A stretch of 64,000 nucleotides of DNA, from assembly GCF_900187615.1 (NCBI RefSeq), contig NZ_FYDO01000008.1:142317-206316 (forward strand). The letters are read 5' to 3'. Positions within the stretch are counted from its first letter, which is position 1. Each line of letters opens with the position of its first letter. Of the stretch, positions 51,765 to 59,374 are shown piece after piece. Below the pieces are notes generated by a model, which was given only the letters and a program-made list of their open reading frames with translations, was not told the DNA's origin and did no database searches. This DNA is from Pseudomonas sp. Irchel s3f7 (lineage in GTDB: Bacteria; Pseudomonadota; Gammaproteobacteria; Pseudomonadales; Pseudomonadaceae). The translations under genes and the position numbers were made by a program.

Positions 51765-51842
51765 GCACCGCCTCAGTTTCTGAAGCATGGCGCTAATCAA
51801 GCTGGTTATACTCCCGCAATTGTTTTAGTCCGGATACAGACC

Positions 51843-53243
51843 ATGACCGAAGTTGCCCTCGCACCTGCTTCCCCGCACGCTCCGTCGGTCATTCGGCTGA
51901 TGCTGGGCAAGCTGGGCATTGCCCACGAAGAAGTCCTCGACCATCACGGCCTCAACGCCGCGCGCAAGGTCCAGGCTGTTCTGCTCGATGATAGCGTTGG
52001 TGCGCTGATGGTGTTGTTCCCGCAGAGCCAATTGCTGGACCTCAATCGCCTGACCGAACTCACCGGTCGCCGCCTCACGGCGGTGCCGAACGAGCGCCTG
52101 GTCAAAATGCTGGGCAAGCACAACCTCAGCCTGCTGCCGGGCCTGCCGGCGCTGACCAGCGCACCCTGCCTGTACGACGAAAGCCTGCTGCGCGAACCGA
52201 AATTGCTGGTCAACTCGGGCGAGCCGGGCGTGCTGCTGGAAATCGCCAGCGAAGATTTCAAGACCATGCTGACCAAGGCCAGCGCCGCCAACTTCGGCGA
52301 AAACCTGACCAGCATTCGGCCGAACCTCGACCGTCCCGATGACGACCGCCAGGAAATCACCCAAGCCGTTCAAGCGTTCACTGCACGACGCATCCAGCAG
52401 CGCCTGGAAGCGACCATCGAAATCCCGCCGCTGGCCGAAACCGCGCAAAAAATCATCAAGCTGCGTGTCGACCCCAACGCCACCATCGACGACATCACCG
52501 GCGTGGTCGAAACCGACCCGGCGCTGGCGGCACAAGTGGTGAGCTGGGCGGCGTCGCCGTACTACGCCTCACCGGGCAAGATTCGTTCGGTGGAAGACGC
52601 CATCGTGCGTGTGCTGGGTTTCGATCTGGTGATCAACCTCGCGCTGGGCCTGGCCCTGGGCAAAACCCTGAGCCTGCCCAAGGACCACCCGCAACACTCC
52701 ACGCCGTACTGGCAGCAATCGATCTACACCGCCGCCGTCATCGAAGGCCTGACCCGCGCCATGCCGCGCGCCCAGCGTCCGGAAGCCGGCCTGACCTACC
52801 TGGCCGGTCTGCTGCACAACTTCGGCTACTTGCTGCTGGCCCACGTGTTCCCGCCGCACTTCTCGCTGATCTGCCGCCACCTGGAGGTCAACCCGCACCT
52901 GTGCCACAGCTACATCGAGCAACACCTGCTGGGCATCAGCCGTGAACAGATCGGCTCGTGGCTGATGCGCTTCTGGGACATGCCCGAAGAACTGGCCACC
53001 GCCCTGCGCTTCCAGCACGACCCGGCCTACGACGGCGACTTCGCCGAATACCCGAACCTGGTGTGCCTGTCCGTGCGCCTGCTGCGCAGCCGTGGCATCG
53101 GCTCCGGCCCGGACGAAGACATCCCGGACGCCCTGCTCGAACGCCTCGGCCTGACCCGCGCCAAAGCCGAAGACGTGGTCAGCAAAGTGCTCGAAGCCGA
53201 AGTGCTGCTGCGCGAACTCGCTTCGCAGTTCTCACAGGCCTAA
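51843..53243 (+). CDS. YbaK-like / HDOD two-domain protein
   Basis: A 466-residue protein. The first about 155 residues resemble the YbaK/prolyl-tRNA editing fold (VQAVLLDDSVGALMVLFPQSQLLDLNRL in pieces, and AVPNERLVKMLGKHNLSLLPGLPAL). Residues about 190-400 form an HDOD domain, with ETDPALAAQVVSWAASPYYA, AIVRVLGFDLVINLALGLALG and YLAGLLHNFGYLLLAHVFP (an HN in place of the HD pair). HDOD domains are usually signalling scaffolds without hydrolase activity. The fusion is conserved after recG in Pseudomonas; its role is unknown. Confidence 0.87.
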   Translation: MTEVALAPASPHAPSVIRLMLGKLGIAHEEVLDHHGLNAARKVQAVLLDDSVGALMVLFPQSQLLDLNRLTELTGRRLTAVPNERLVKMLGKHNLSLLPGLPALTSAPCLYDESLLREPKLLVNSGEPGVLLEIASEDFKTMLTKASAANFGENLTSIRPNLDRPDDDRQEITQAVQAFTARRIQQRLEATIEIPPLAETAQKIIKLRVDPNATIDDITGVVETDPALAAQVVSWAASPYYASPGKIRSVEDAIVRVLGFDLVINLALGLALGKTLSLPKDHPQHSTPYWQQSIYTAAVIEGLTRAMPRAQRPEAGLTYLAGLLHNFGYLLLAHVFPPHFSLICRHLEVNPHLCHSYIEQHLLGISREQIGSWLMRFWDMPEELATALRFQHDPAYDGDFAEYPNLVCLSVRLLRSRGIGSGPDEDIPDALLERLGLTRAKAEDVVSKVLEAEVLLRELASQFSQA

Positions 53244-53247
53244 AAGC

Positions 53248-53314
53248 AATCGCGAGCGAGCTTACGCCTACAGGATTCAAATGATCCCTGTGGGTACGGG
53301 CTTGCCCGCGATGA
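53248..53314. repeat. Decayed REP-type inverted repeat pair
   Basis: ATCGCGAGCGAGCTTACGCCTACAG-type left arm (ATCGCGAGCGAGC, CCTACAG) faces CTGTGGGTACGGGCTTGCCCGCGAT-type right arm (GGGCTTGCCCGCGAT). Pairing is imperfect. It lies just before the truncated SCP2-like repeat. Confidence 0.55.
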
Positions 53315-53337
53315 AACCAATGCGGTTTAACTGAAAG

Positions 53338-53460
53338 ACCTCAAGCCTTGGGCTTGGCCTGCTCGACTTCGAATACTGGGTCAGCCGCTGGAACCCGATC
53401 ACCCGCGCCGGGTTGCCCTTGATCTGAATCGACTTGCCCTGAATCCCAATCATGAGCGCG
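53338..53460 (-). pseudogene. Truncated duplicate of the 3' end of the SCP2-like gene
   Basis: These about 122 bases repeat 54597-54718 in the same orientation with scattered substitutions and one single-base indel. On the minus strand it still reads GIQGKSIQIKGNPARVIGFQ, against GIQDKSIQIKGNPALVIWFQ in the intact gene, then shifts frame before the final AKPKA and stop. Similarity starts within a few bases of the stop codon and ends abruptly about 40 codons in. It is the left member of a direct repeat that brackets the Fic toxin-antitoxin genes. Confidence 0.88.
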
Positions 53461-53532
53461 TTGGCCGACGAGCCAGCGACGACAGAAAGCATGCGCGCTG
53501 CTATGATTTGAGCGCAAACAGAGGGCTTTCCG

Positions 53533-53790
53533 ATGACCCAAACAGCGGCTGTCAGTGTTGCAAGTCAAGTCCGCAAGCTTGCCAAGGACCACAAGATCAC
53601 TGCCGAACCCGACGGCATGAGTCGTATGGCCGTGACCATTACTTGCCTGGCCGGTGATATCGTCGTGCTGGATGGCGTTGAACAGCTGCTCGTCAATCTC
53701 AAGAAAAAAGGCGCACTGAGCAAGTCAGAAGCCTTGGCGCTCCAAGGGCGTTATCTTCAGGAGAGGCGCTCGAAGAAACGCAGCGCATGA
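53533..53790 (+). CDS. Antitoxin of a Fic toxin-antitoxin pair (AntF-like)
   Basis: An 85-residue hydrophilic protein encoded just before the Fic gene, whose ATG overlaps its stop (ATGA), the usual arrangement for class I Fic modules. Antitoxins of that class block the toxin with a (S/T)xxxE(G/N) helix. Here the closest match is T23-A-E-P-D27-G28, with Asp in place of Glu, which is not a convincing fit. The C-terminal half (SEALALQGRYLQERRSKKRSA) is basic and helical. From memory, P. fluorescens has a characterised pair named AntF/Fic-1 that this may correspond to. Identity rests mainly on position. Confidence 0.75.
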   Translation: MTQTAAVSVASQVRKLAKDHKITAEPDGMSRMAVTITCLAGDIVVLDGVEQLLVNLKKKGALSKSEALALQGRYLQERRSKKRSA

Positions 53791-54551
53791 CGTTTGATCC
53801 TTTCGGCGATTTCGAAACGGCCGGCTACCTTCAAAATTCGCTACAGCTCAAAGATCCCACTGACGTCAAAGAGTCAGAGCATTTTGCATTCGAACTGAGC
53901 ATCGAAGACGCTTTGGCCTACTTGGCCAAAAAGAACCCCATCGATTACAAGTCAGTGCTCCACGTTCATGAAATCCTCTTCTCCGGCTTTTATCCCTGGG
54001 CAGGAAAAGACCGGAACGAACTGGTCCCTCATCTGGCAGTCTTCAAAGGCTTGCACGGCGATCCGCGTGCCACTGTCTTTGAGCACCCGAACGCCATCAA
54101 GATGTCCGTCGACTATGCGCTAGCGCTGGCGGCAAACCATCAGCGTTTCAGAGATCGCCCTGGCGAAGTGATGGGCCAGTTAGCGTTCGCACACCCGTTC
54201 CTCGACGGCAATGGGCGCACGATCCTCTTGGTCTTCATGGAACTCTGCTATCGGGCCCGGTTCGCGATCGACTGGTCAAAATCAACCAAAGACGACTACC
54301 TGCGCGCACTCAGTGACGAGATTCGAGAACCTCGCGAGAGGCATCTCGATCATTACCTGAAACCGTTCGTAGTCGATATCGCCAGTCGGGACGAGTGGCC
54401 AGCGACCATCAGCAGCATCAGAGGCCTGGATGGCCTGGACAAGGAAGGCATCACCTACGAAAGCCTGGATAACCCGGAAGTCCAGCAGATCTACAAGACA
54501 TACCGGGCTCAAACTATCGCTAACCGCGAGCCTCCGGAATCGGACAACTGA
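53787..54551 (+). CDS. Fic-domain toxin (probable AMPylator)
   Basis: A 254-residue Fic protein. The core runs about 60-190 and the signature is H136-P-F-L-D-G-N-G-R144-T-I-L147. The catalytic His, the Asp, and the GNGR anion-binding loop are present. The canonical motif continues GNGRxxR, and that second arginine is Leu147 here. No inhibitory helix is obvious inside the protein, which fits regulation by the separate antitoxin encoded upstream. Fic toxins of this kind add AMP to proteins such as GyrB/ParE, as reported for P. fluorescens Fic-1. The gene overlaps the antitoxin by 4 bp and is flanked by direct repeats. Confidence 0.9.
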   Translation: MTFDPFGDFETAGYLQNSLQLKDPTDVKESEHFAFELSIEDALAYLAKKNPIDYKSVLHVHEILFSGFYPWAGKDRNELVPHLAVFKGLHGDPRATVFEHPNAIKMSVDYALALAANHQRFRDRPGEVMGQLAFAHPFLDGNGRTILLVFMELCYRARFAIDWSKSTKDDYLRALSDEIREPRERHLDHYLKPFVVDIASRDEWPATISSIRGLDGLDKEGITYESLDNPEVQQIYKTYRAQTIANREPPESDN

Positions 54552-54599
54552 AGCCGCGCCCCCTCCGGCGACGAGAATCCCGAGGGCTAGTTAAAAACC

Positions 54600-54983
54600 T
54601 CAAGCCTTAGGCTTGGCCTTCTTCGGTTTCAAATACTTGGTCAGCCCCTGGAACCAGATCACCAGCGCCGGGTTGCCCTTGATCTGAATCGACTTGTCCT
54701 GAATCCCCGTCATGAACGCCAACTGCTTATTCTTCGCCTGCATCGTGGCGAAGCCATACGCGGCATCTTTAAAGGCAATCGCGAACGCAGGCTCGGCATG
54801 TACACCGGACTGACTGGTGATGCGTTGATCTTTCACCCGAAATTGTCGCGCCACTTTCCCGTCCTGGGTCTGCAGTTGAAACACCAGATCCTTGTCACCC
54901 AACTGCTGCTGAAACGCCGGATTGGACCGGCTGGCCTTACCCATCAACAAACCCAGCATCCACAGCAGAAAACGAAATTTCAT
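54600..54983 (-). CDS. SCP2-like lipid-binding-fold protein
   Basis: A 127-residue protein starting MKFRFLLWMLGLLMG, an N-terminal hydrophobic helix, then a beta-rich part (DLVFQLQTQDGKVARQFRVKD, HAEPAFAIAFKDAAYGFATM) and GIQDKSIQIKGNPALVIWF, the typical late strand/helix of SCP2-type folds (G..IxG(D/N)). The start at 54983 has GAGG 8 bases upstream and is preferred over GTG 54989. Its last 40 codons are duplicated 1.26 kb away. The role is unknown; such proteins may bind acyl chains. Confidence 0.75.
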   Translation of the reverse strand: MKFRFLLWMLGLLMGKASRSNPAFQQQLGDKDLVFQLQTQDGKVARQFRVKDQRITSQSGVHAEPAFAIAFKDAAYGFATMQAKNKQLAFMTGIQDKSIQIKGNPALVIWFQGLTKYLKPKKAKPKA

Positions 54984-55117
54984 GCGCACAGCCTCAAGAG
55001 AAAAATGAACGGCCGGGGCAGTGTAGCGACTTCGCCTGATAACGCCACTATCACGTTACGTTAGAAGACGATGAAGTTGTTTTCTTGCATGATGACTACC
55101 AAGTCACGAACATCGCG

Positions 55118-56116
55118 CTAGCGAAATGCTAGTCTGTGCAGCCAGGACGGTTTGACGCGCATTGCTTCAACCAGCTCACTGGCGCTGATCACGCGCTGAG
55201 TCGCGTGTAACGCCAGCGCTGTGCGCAAGGCAGGCCAACAATACGACGGTAGATGCCTGGGCGCCTGAAGGTGGCGATCCAAACGTTGCTCGCGAGCAAG
55301 GGTCGAGGACAAGCGATGAAATGGATGCCTTCCACACGCCAGCTCATAGACCATACAGGCAACACCGTAGATGTCCGCACTGGCCGATAACGACTCACCA
55401 TCCAACAGTTCGGGGGCGGCATACCCCGGCGTCCAGGCGTTGAAGCGCTCGCGACTCAAATGGGGTAATCCGGATAACGTCCCGTCTTGCGCTTGACCGA
55501 GGCCGAAGTCAAAGAGGCGTATACGTTCATCGCTGAGCATCACGTTGCCGGGTTTTATGTCGCCGTGAAGTACACCGGCAGCGTGAGCACTGGCTAGAGC
55601 ATCGAGCAGCGACAACACCACGCAGCGCAACTCTTTCCACGGCATTCCGAGTGGCCGCTCGCAGAGCAGTTTGTCCAAAGTCAGACCACGCATGAGTTCC
55701 ATGGTAAAAAAGGCGCGCTTACAGTCCGTGTCCACTCCAAAGCTGTGCACGCGCACAATGTTTTCATGGTGCAGTCGCCGCGTCAGTGCAAATTCGCTGA
55801 ACAGCAAGGCGCTGGCGTCCGGTGATTCGGCAAACTCATCGCTGAGAACTTTCAAGGCGATGTATGGATCAGGATCATTGAATTGCTCGCCCAACAAATC
55901 CCTTGCCCGATAAACCCTGCCCATTCCGCCCGCCCCCAGCGAACGCTCGATTCGATAACGACCTGCGAGCACCTCCGGCATTTCCCCTACCTGAGACTTT
56001 GTTGGCGATAACGAAGGTTCGCTCCTGCTTGAGCTGGAGAAGGCAAAGTAAGTCAGGCTACTTGTTTGTGATTTGCAGTGCGAAGCATCATCGAATGGCA
56101 ACTTGAGTTGGTTCAC
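55118..56116 (-). CDS. stk1: T6SS-associated serine/threonine protein kinase (Stk1-like)
   Basis: A 332-residue Hanks-type kinase. A Ser-rich N-terminal segment (about 1-45) precedes the kinase domain (about 53-310): glycine loop LGAGGMGRVYRA, ATP lysine in YIALKVL, catalytic loop VLHGDIKPGNVML (HGD instead of HRD), and FDFGLGQ. No membrane anchor or sensor domain follows, unlike PpkA, so it matches Stk1 of the HSI-II type. GTG at 56116 overlaps the stp1 stop (GTGA), giving translational coupling. The gene looks intact, although its locus has lost most other T6SS genes. Confidence 0.85.
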   Translation of the reverse strand: MNQLKLPFDDASHCKSQTSSLTYFAFSSSSRSEPSLSPTKSQVGEMPEVLAGRYRIERSLGAGGMGRVYRARDLLGEQFNDPDPYIALKVLSDEFAESPDASALLFSEFALTRRLHHENIVRVHSFGVDTDCKRAFFTMELMRGLTLDKLLCERPLGMPWKELRCVVLSLLDALASAHAAGVLHGDIKPGNVMLSDERIRLFDFGLGQAQDGTLSGLPHLSRERFNAWTPGYAAPELLDGESLSASADIYGVACMVYELACGRHPFHRLSSTLAREQRLDRHLQAPRHLPSYCWPALRTALALHATQRVISASELVEAMRVKPSWLHRLAFR

Positions 56117-56712
56117 TGACGGATCACCACGGCAGTCAGGTTGTCTCGAGCAGCACCACGCAATGCATCTTTGAACAACCGCTCCATCACCACCTGTGGC
56201 GTACTCAGGCTCATGGCACTACTAAGTGTTTCAATGCTCAATTCTTGGTACAACCCGTCGCTGCACAGCAAAAACATATCGCCCGGGTGCACCTTCAGCT
56301 CGAGCACATCCAGCCTCAGATGTTCCATTGCCCCAACTGCACGGGTCAGAGCCTGGGCAGATGGATGTACACGAGCCTGAGCGATACTCATCCGTTGTTC
56401 ATCGATCAATTGCTGCTGCAACGAATGGTCCCTGGACAGCTGGTACAGCCGCTGCCCGCGCCACAGATAGCAACGACTATCGCCCGCCCAGATGCAGGCT
56501 GCGCGATGGCCTTCCACCAGCAATGCCACCACGGTACTCCCCATAATGCTGTCCCTGCTCGCGGCAGTGACCGTCAACTCCTGCCCCAAACGACGGTTGA
56601 GCCAGTGCAGACACTGACGTATACCTTTGAGGCGTTCATCGAAATCATTGGGAAATGGCAATTCGGCGAGGCTGGTGACGATCAACTGGCTGGCGATATC
56701 ACCTCCCGTATG
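56113..56712 (-). pseudogene. stp1: Stp1-type PP2C phosphatase, 5' part deleted and joined to tssC
   Basis: The remaining frame reads HTGGDIASQLIVTSLAEL and continues through DSIMGSTVVALL, AGDSRCYLWRGQRLYQLSRDHS, GDMFLLCSDGLYQEL and ARDNLTAVVIRQ, the normal PP2C motifs. Everything before HTGGD is absent: the RxxNED region and the DGMGG part of DGMGGH, which supply metal-binding acids. The missing part was replaced by the start of tssC in another frame. A TTG at 56685 overlaps the tssC remnant stop (TTGA), so a shortened product could still be made, but it should lack phosphatase activity. Confidence 0.88.
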
Positions 56713-56936
56713 AGCTTCGCATCGATCTCGGCAATCATGCGGTCAACCATGGCTTTTTTGACTTGTTCGCCTCTGTTCTGCGGCTTGAGCAATTCTTCGA
56801 TAAATGCCGATACACCACGCTTGGCGATATCGTAGGCCTCATCATTCGGAGTCAGGCGGGTTTCGGCGATGATACTGTCAAGAATGCTGTATTCACCGAT
56901 CTCGCTGCTCTGCTGATGCGCTGTGTTAGTGCTCAT
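56682..56936 (-). pseudogene. tssC: Truncated T6SS sheath gene tssC (first ~75 codons) fused out of frame to stp1
   Basis: The frame starts MSTNTAHQQSSEIGEYS with AAGGAAG upstream and runs LDSIIAETRLTPNDEAYDIA, KRGVSAFIEELLKPQNRGEQ, VKKAMVDRMIAEIDAKL, a very typical TssC/VipB N-terminus. TssC then normally continues S-R-Q-M-D. Here it changes to IREVISPAS and a stop, which is stp1 DNA read in a different frame. About 84 residues remain of about 490. The junction lies at about 56709-56713. A working contractile sheath cannot be made from this copy. Confidence 0.93.
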
Positions 56937-56962
56937 AATTGGCTTCCTTGGCTGATGGAGAC

Positions 56963-57466
56963 TCAAGCATTCGGGACTGTGGTGCTCAGGCCCAGCTCAA
57001 CGAGTACACGATCACGGGACTCGTCAGTGGTAAGCACGTCTTCAATGGCTTTGCGGAATGCGGGGGCATTGCCTAACGGACCTTTGAGAGCCACTAGTGC
57101 ATCGCGTAACTCCATCAGTTTTCTCAGCTCTGGTACTTGCTGAACCACGCTTGCCGGGTTGAAGTCCTTCATCGAATTGATCTGCAGTTTCATTGCGAGT
57201 TCGTCGATATCGCTCCCCTCCTGGAGGCGATTCGGTACGCTCAACGTCAGTCTCAACTCCTGCTTGGAGAGCACTTCGTCAAAGGTCATTTTGTCGACGC
57301 TGATCGGTTTGCGCTCTTCGACCTTGCGTTCATCCACACGCTGGGTGTAATCGCCGATGGTCAGTAGCTTCAGTGGCAGTTCAATCTCTTCCTGGGCACC
57401 GCCTGTGGTGGGCCTGAAGGTGACATTGATGCGTTCCTTGGGGGCGACAGAGCCTTCTTTGGCCAT
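56963..57466 (-). CDS. tssB: T6SS contractile sheath small subunit TssB (VipA)
   Basis: A 167-residue protein with the TssB/VipA layout: SVAPKERINVTFRPTTGGAQ, ELPLKLLTIGDYTQR, VDKMTFDEVLSKQELRL, and the C-terminal half with MKDFNPASVVQQVPELRKLMELR, the family motif before the helix that packs on TssC. It is complete and of normal length. It normally assembles with TssC into the sheath, but the adjacent tssC is truncated, so it is orphaned here. It lies 34 bp after tssA. Confidence 0.95.
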   Translation of the reverse strand: MAKEGSVAPKERINVTFRPTTGGAQEEIELPLKLLTIGDYTQRVDERKVEERKPISVDKMTFDEVLSKQELRLTLSVPNRLQEGSDIDELAMKLQINSMKDFNPASVVQQVPELRKLMELRDALVALKGPLGNAPAFRKAIEDVLTTDESRDRVLVELGLSTTVPNA

Positions 57467-57500
57467 GACTTTTCTCCTTGCTGTTATGGGGACCAGGGGC

Positions 57501-59057
57501 CTATTCGAGTACTACTTCGAGGTCGAGATTGCACAGCCTGCGATGCGCCTCTTCCTTGCATTCACGTACTGCATGGTTCTGCGGTAACAATTCACAACAG
57601 CCATGCAGCAAATGCAGCACATCCAGTGCGAGGGCGGGTTCCCAGGCGTGTAGGCCTGAGCCTTGTAGTGCCTGGTCGAGCGATTCAAGTTGGGTTTTTG
57701 CGAGTTCGTATTTTTTGGCCATGAAGCAAAGCCGCGCCATGGCGAACTGCCAGAAGAACCGCGCCCGTCCGCCATGGGCGGTCTGCAATCCTTGTTTGAA
57801 GCATTGCACCGCAACCTTGAGGCCGTCTTTGCGCAAGATTGGCATGACCTCTTCCAAGGCCCGCTCCCAGTCCGGCAGAGTGTCGTTGACGATGACCTTG
57901 TGCGGTGACTGGGTGCGTTGCAGATGTGGCATGACACTGGCGCTGACCCAGGCACGGGTGGCCGGATCGGCGAAGGGAGCGCCGTCGTGAAACCGTAATT
58001 CGATGATGCCGGGCAATCGCTGAATCAAAAGTGCGAAGTGAATTTCCACCTCGCGCATTGCCCCTTCGGCATTTAATTCTTGCAAGCATTCCCAGGCCAT
58101 CCGCTGGCCATCGAACCAGAAGGGTGCCTTCGCCAGACTCGCTTCCAGGTCCACCAACAGATCGGCGTACTTGGCCTGCCCGAAACGCTCCTGATATTCC
58201 TTGAGCTTGTCTGCCGGTAACCCGCGTAGAACGGTTATTTGCTCTGCATTGCGCTCAGGCACTGTATCGATCGGCAACCACAGCATTGTTCGATTGAGGC
58301 GCAGAGCGCGTAGGTCGGTGGCTTTCTGTTTGAGCCACCATGCACACAACGGACGGGCATTTTCCTGTTGCGCTCGCAGGGCCTTGTGAGCCTCTTTCTC
58401 GTTATCGATAATTGCCCCTGGCATAAACAACTGCGCCGCAGCCTGCTTGACTTGGGCCACCGCGACTTCCATCACGCCAGGCTCCGAGGAGTTGTCAGCA
58501 GCGCGTTGGACCATTGTCTTGAGGCGGCGAGAAGCCGGCAGCAGCAACGGTGCATCGTCGCCCAGATGCTTGGTGCAGGCCGCATCAAGGCCTTCCAGAT
58601 GTTCTACCAAACGCCGGAACAGTGGCAGTTGCTCTTTTACTGCCACGTTTTCGTTCAACACCTGTTCAAGACGCGGGAGCAACCAACTGATCGCCGCGGA
58701 ACGGGTTCGGGATTTTTCGGGGAGAACATCCACCCAATGATGCTCGCAAAGGTAGTGCAGCAAACCGAGACCAGCCGACAGCCCCTGGAACGATTCACGC
58801 TGGTATAACGCCCAGGTCAACCAGACGCCAACCCGCAAATCCTTCGACTGAGTGCGCAACAACTTTTCGCTGTTTTCGCATACTTTCAACCAGTCAACCT
58901 GACCGGTCTCGTGCATGGAGCTTGCCTTAGCCAACTCACATTCCAATGCCTCAAACTCGTTTGAAAAACGAACGTCCTCACCCGCAAAATGCTCATCGGA
59001 AACAGGATTTTTTGCGAGCGCAAGGTAATGAGCGGAAAGTTTGCCTGAGTAGGACAT
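57501..59057 (-). CDS. tssA: T6SS baseplate/sheath-assembly protein TssA (ImpA/VasJ type)
   Basis: A 518-residue TssA with the N-terminal ImpA_N region (MSYSGKLSAHYLALAKNPVSDE then LRVGVWLTWALYQRESFQGLSAGL) and HHWVDVLPEKSRTRSAAISWLLPRLE in its early third, the family hallmark. The long C-terminal region (VasJ-like, about 240-518, with AMARLCFMAKKYELAKTQLESLD) suits TssA of the subfamily that caps the sheath. The gene is complete. It is the first gene of the T6SS remnant; a 7-bp-arm palindrome lies about 155 bp upstream. Confidence 0.9.
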   Translation of the reverse strand: MSYSGKLSAHYLALAKNPVSDEHFAGEDVRFSNEFEALECELAKASSMHETGQVDWLKVCENSEKLLRTQSKDLRVGVWLTWALYQRESFQGLSAGLGLLHYLCEHHWVDVLPEKSRTRSAAISWLLPRLEQVLNENVAVKEQLPLFRRLVEHLEGLDAACTKHLGDDAPLLLPASRRLKTMVQRAADNSSEPGVMEVAVAQVKQAAAQLFMPGAIIDNEKEAHKALRAQQENARPLCAWWLKQKATDLRALRLNRTMLWLPIDTVPERNAEQITVLRGLPADKLKEYQERFGQAKYADLLVDLEASLAKAPFWFDGQRMAWECLQELNAEGAMREVEIHFALLIQRLPGIIELRFHDGAPFADPATRAWVSASVMPHLQRTQSPHKVIVNDTLPDWERALEEVMPILRKDGLKVAVQCFKQGLQTAHGGRARFFWQFAMARLCFMAKKYELAKTQLESLDQALQGSGLHAWEPALALDVLHLLHGCCELLPQNHAVRECKEEAHRRLCNLDLEVVLE

Positions 59058-59374
59058 CCATGGCCTTTATAGAAGTACGGTCATATATCAGTTGGATTTC
59101 AACTGCGCTTGTTCCCGGTGGCCGAAGCCGCGACAAAGCATGACAAAAACAGAACACGAAAAATGTAGGACGCTTCTGAAAGTTCGCCAACATGGAGAAA
59201 TTAATTAATATGCCACTGCATTAGTGGCACTGTAGAAACAATTAAAAACAAGCCCAAGTAGAGTTATTGCAACACATTATTTCCAGTATTACATCACAAC
59301 TTAAAGTTTGAGCGAGACACCAAAAAACAAGTCAGCCCAAGAAGTCTCTAGGCTACTGTCGATTCAAAGAAGCT
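59058..59374. other. 317-bp intergenic region upstream of tssA
   Basis: This AT-rich stretch holds no ORF of interest. It must contain the tssA promoter and the end of the hydrolase transcript. Apart from the palindrome at 59211-59229 I see no obvious sigma-54 (TGGCAC-N5-TTGC) element in the right orientation and no strong terminator for the hydrolase side. Confidence 0.55.
59211..59229. promoter_or_regulatory. Palindrome TGCCACT-GCATT-AGTGGCA upstream of tssA
   Basis: Seven-base arms pair perfectly around a five-base centre. It may be an operator for tssA or a transcript-end hairpin; no T-run follows on either strand, which favours an operator. Confidence 0.4.

Noticed and set aside
59058..59374. 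Sigma-54 promoter for tssA
   Set aside because: TGGCAC occurs on the + strand (wrong direction) and TGGCAT on the - strand lacks a TTGC element at the right distance.
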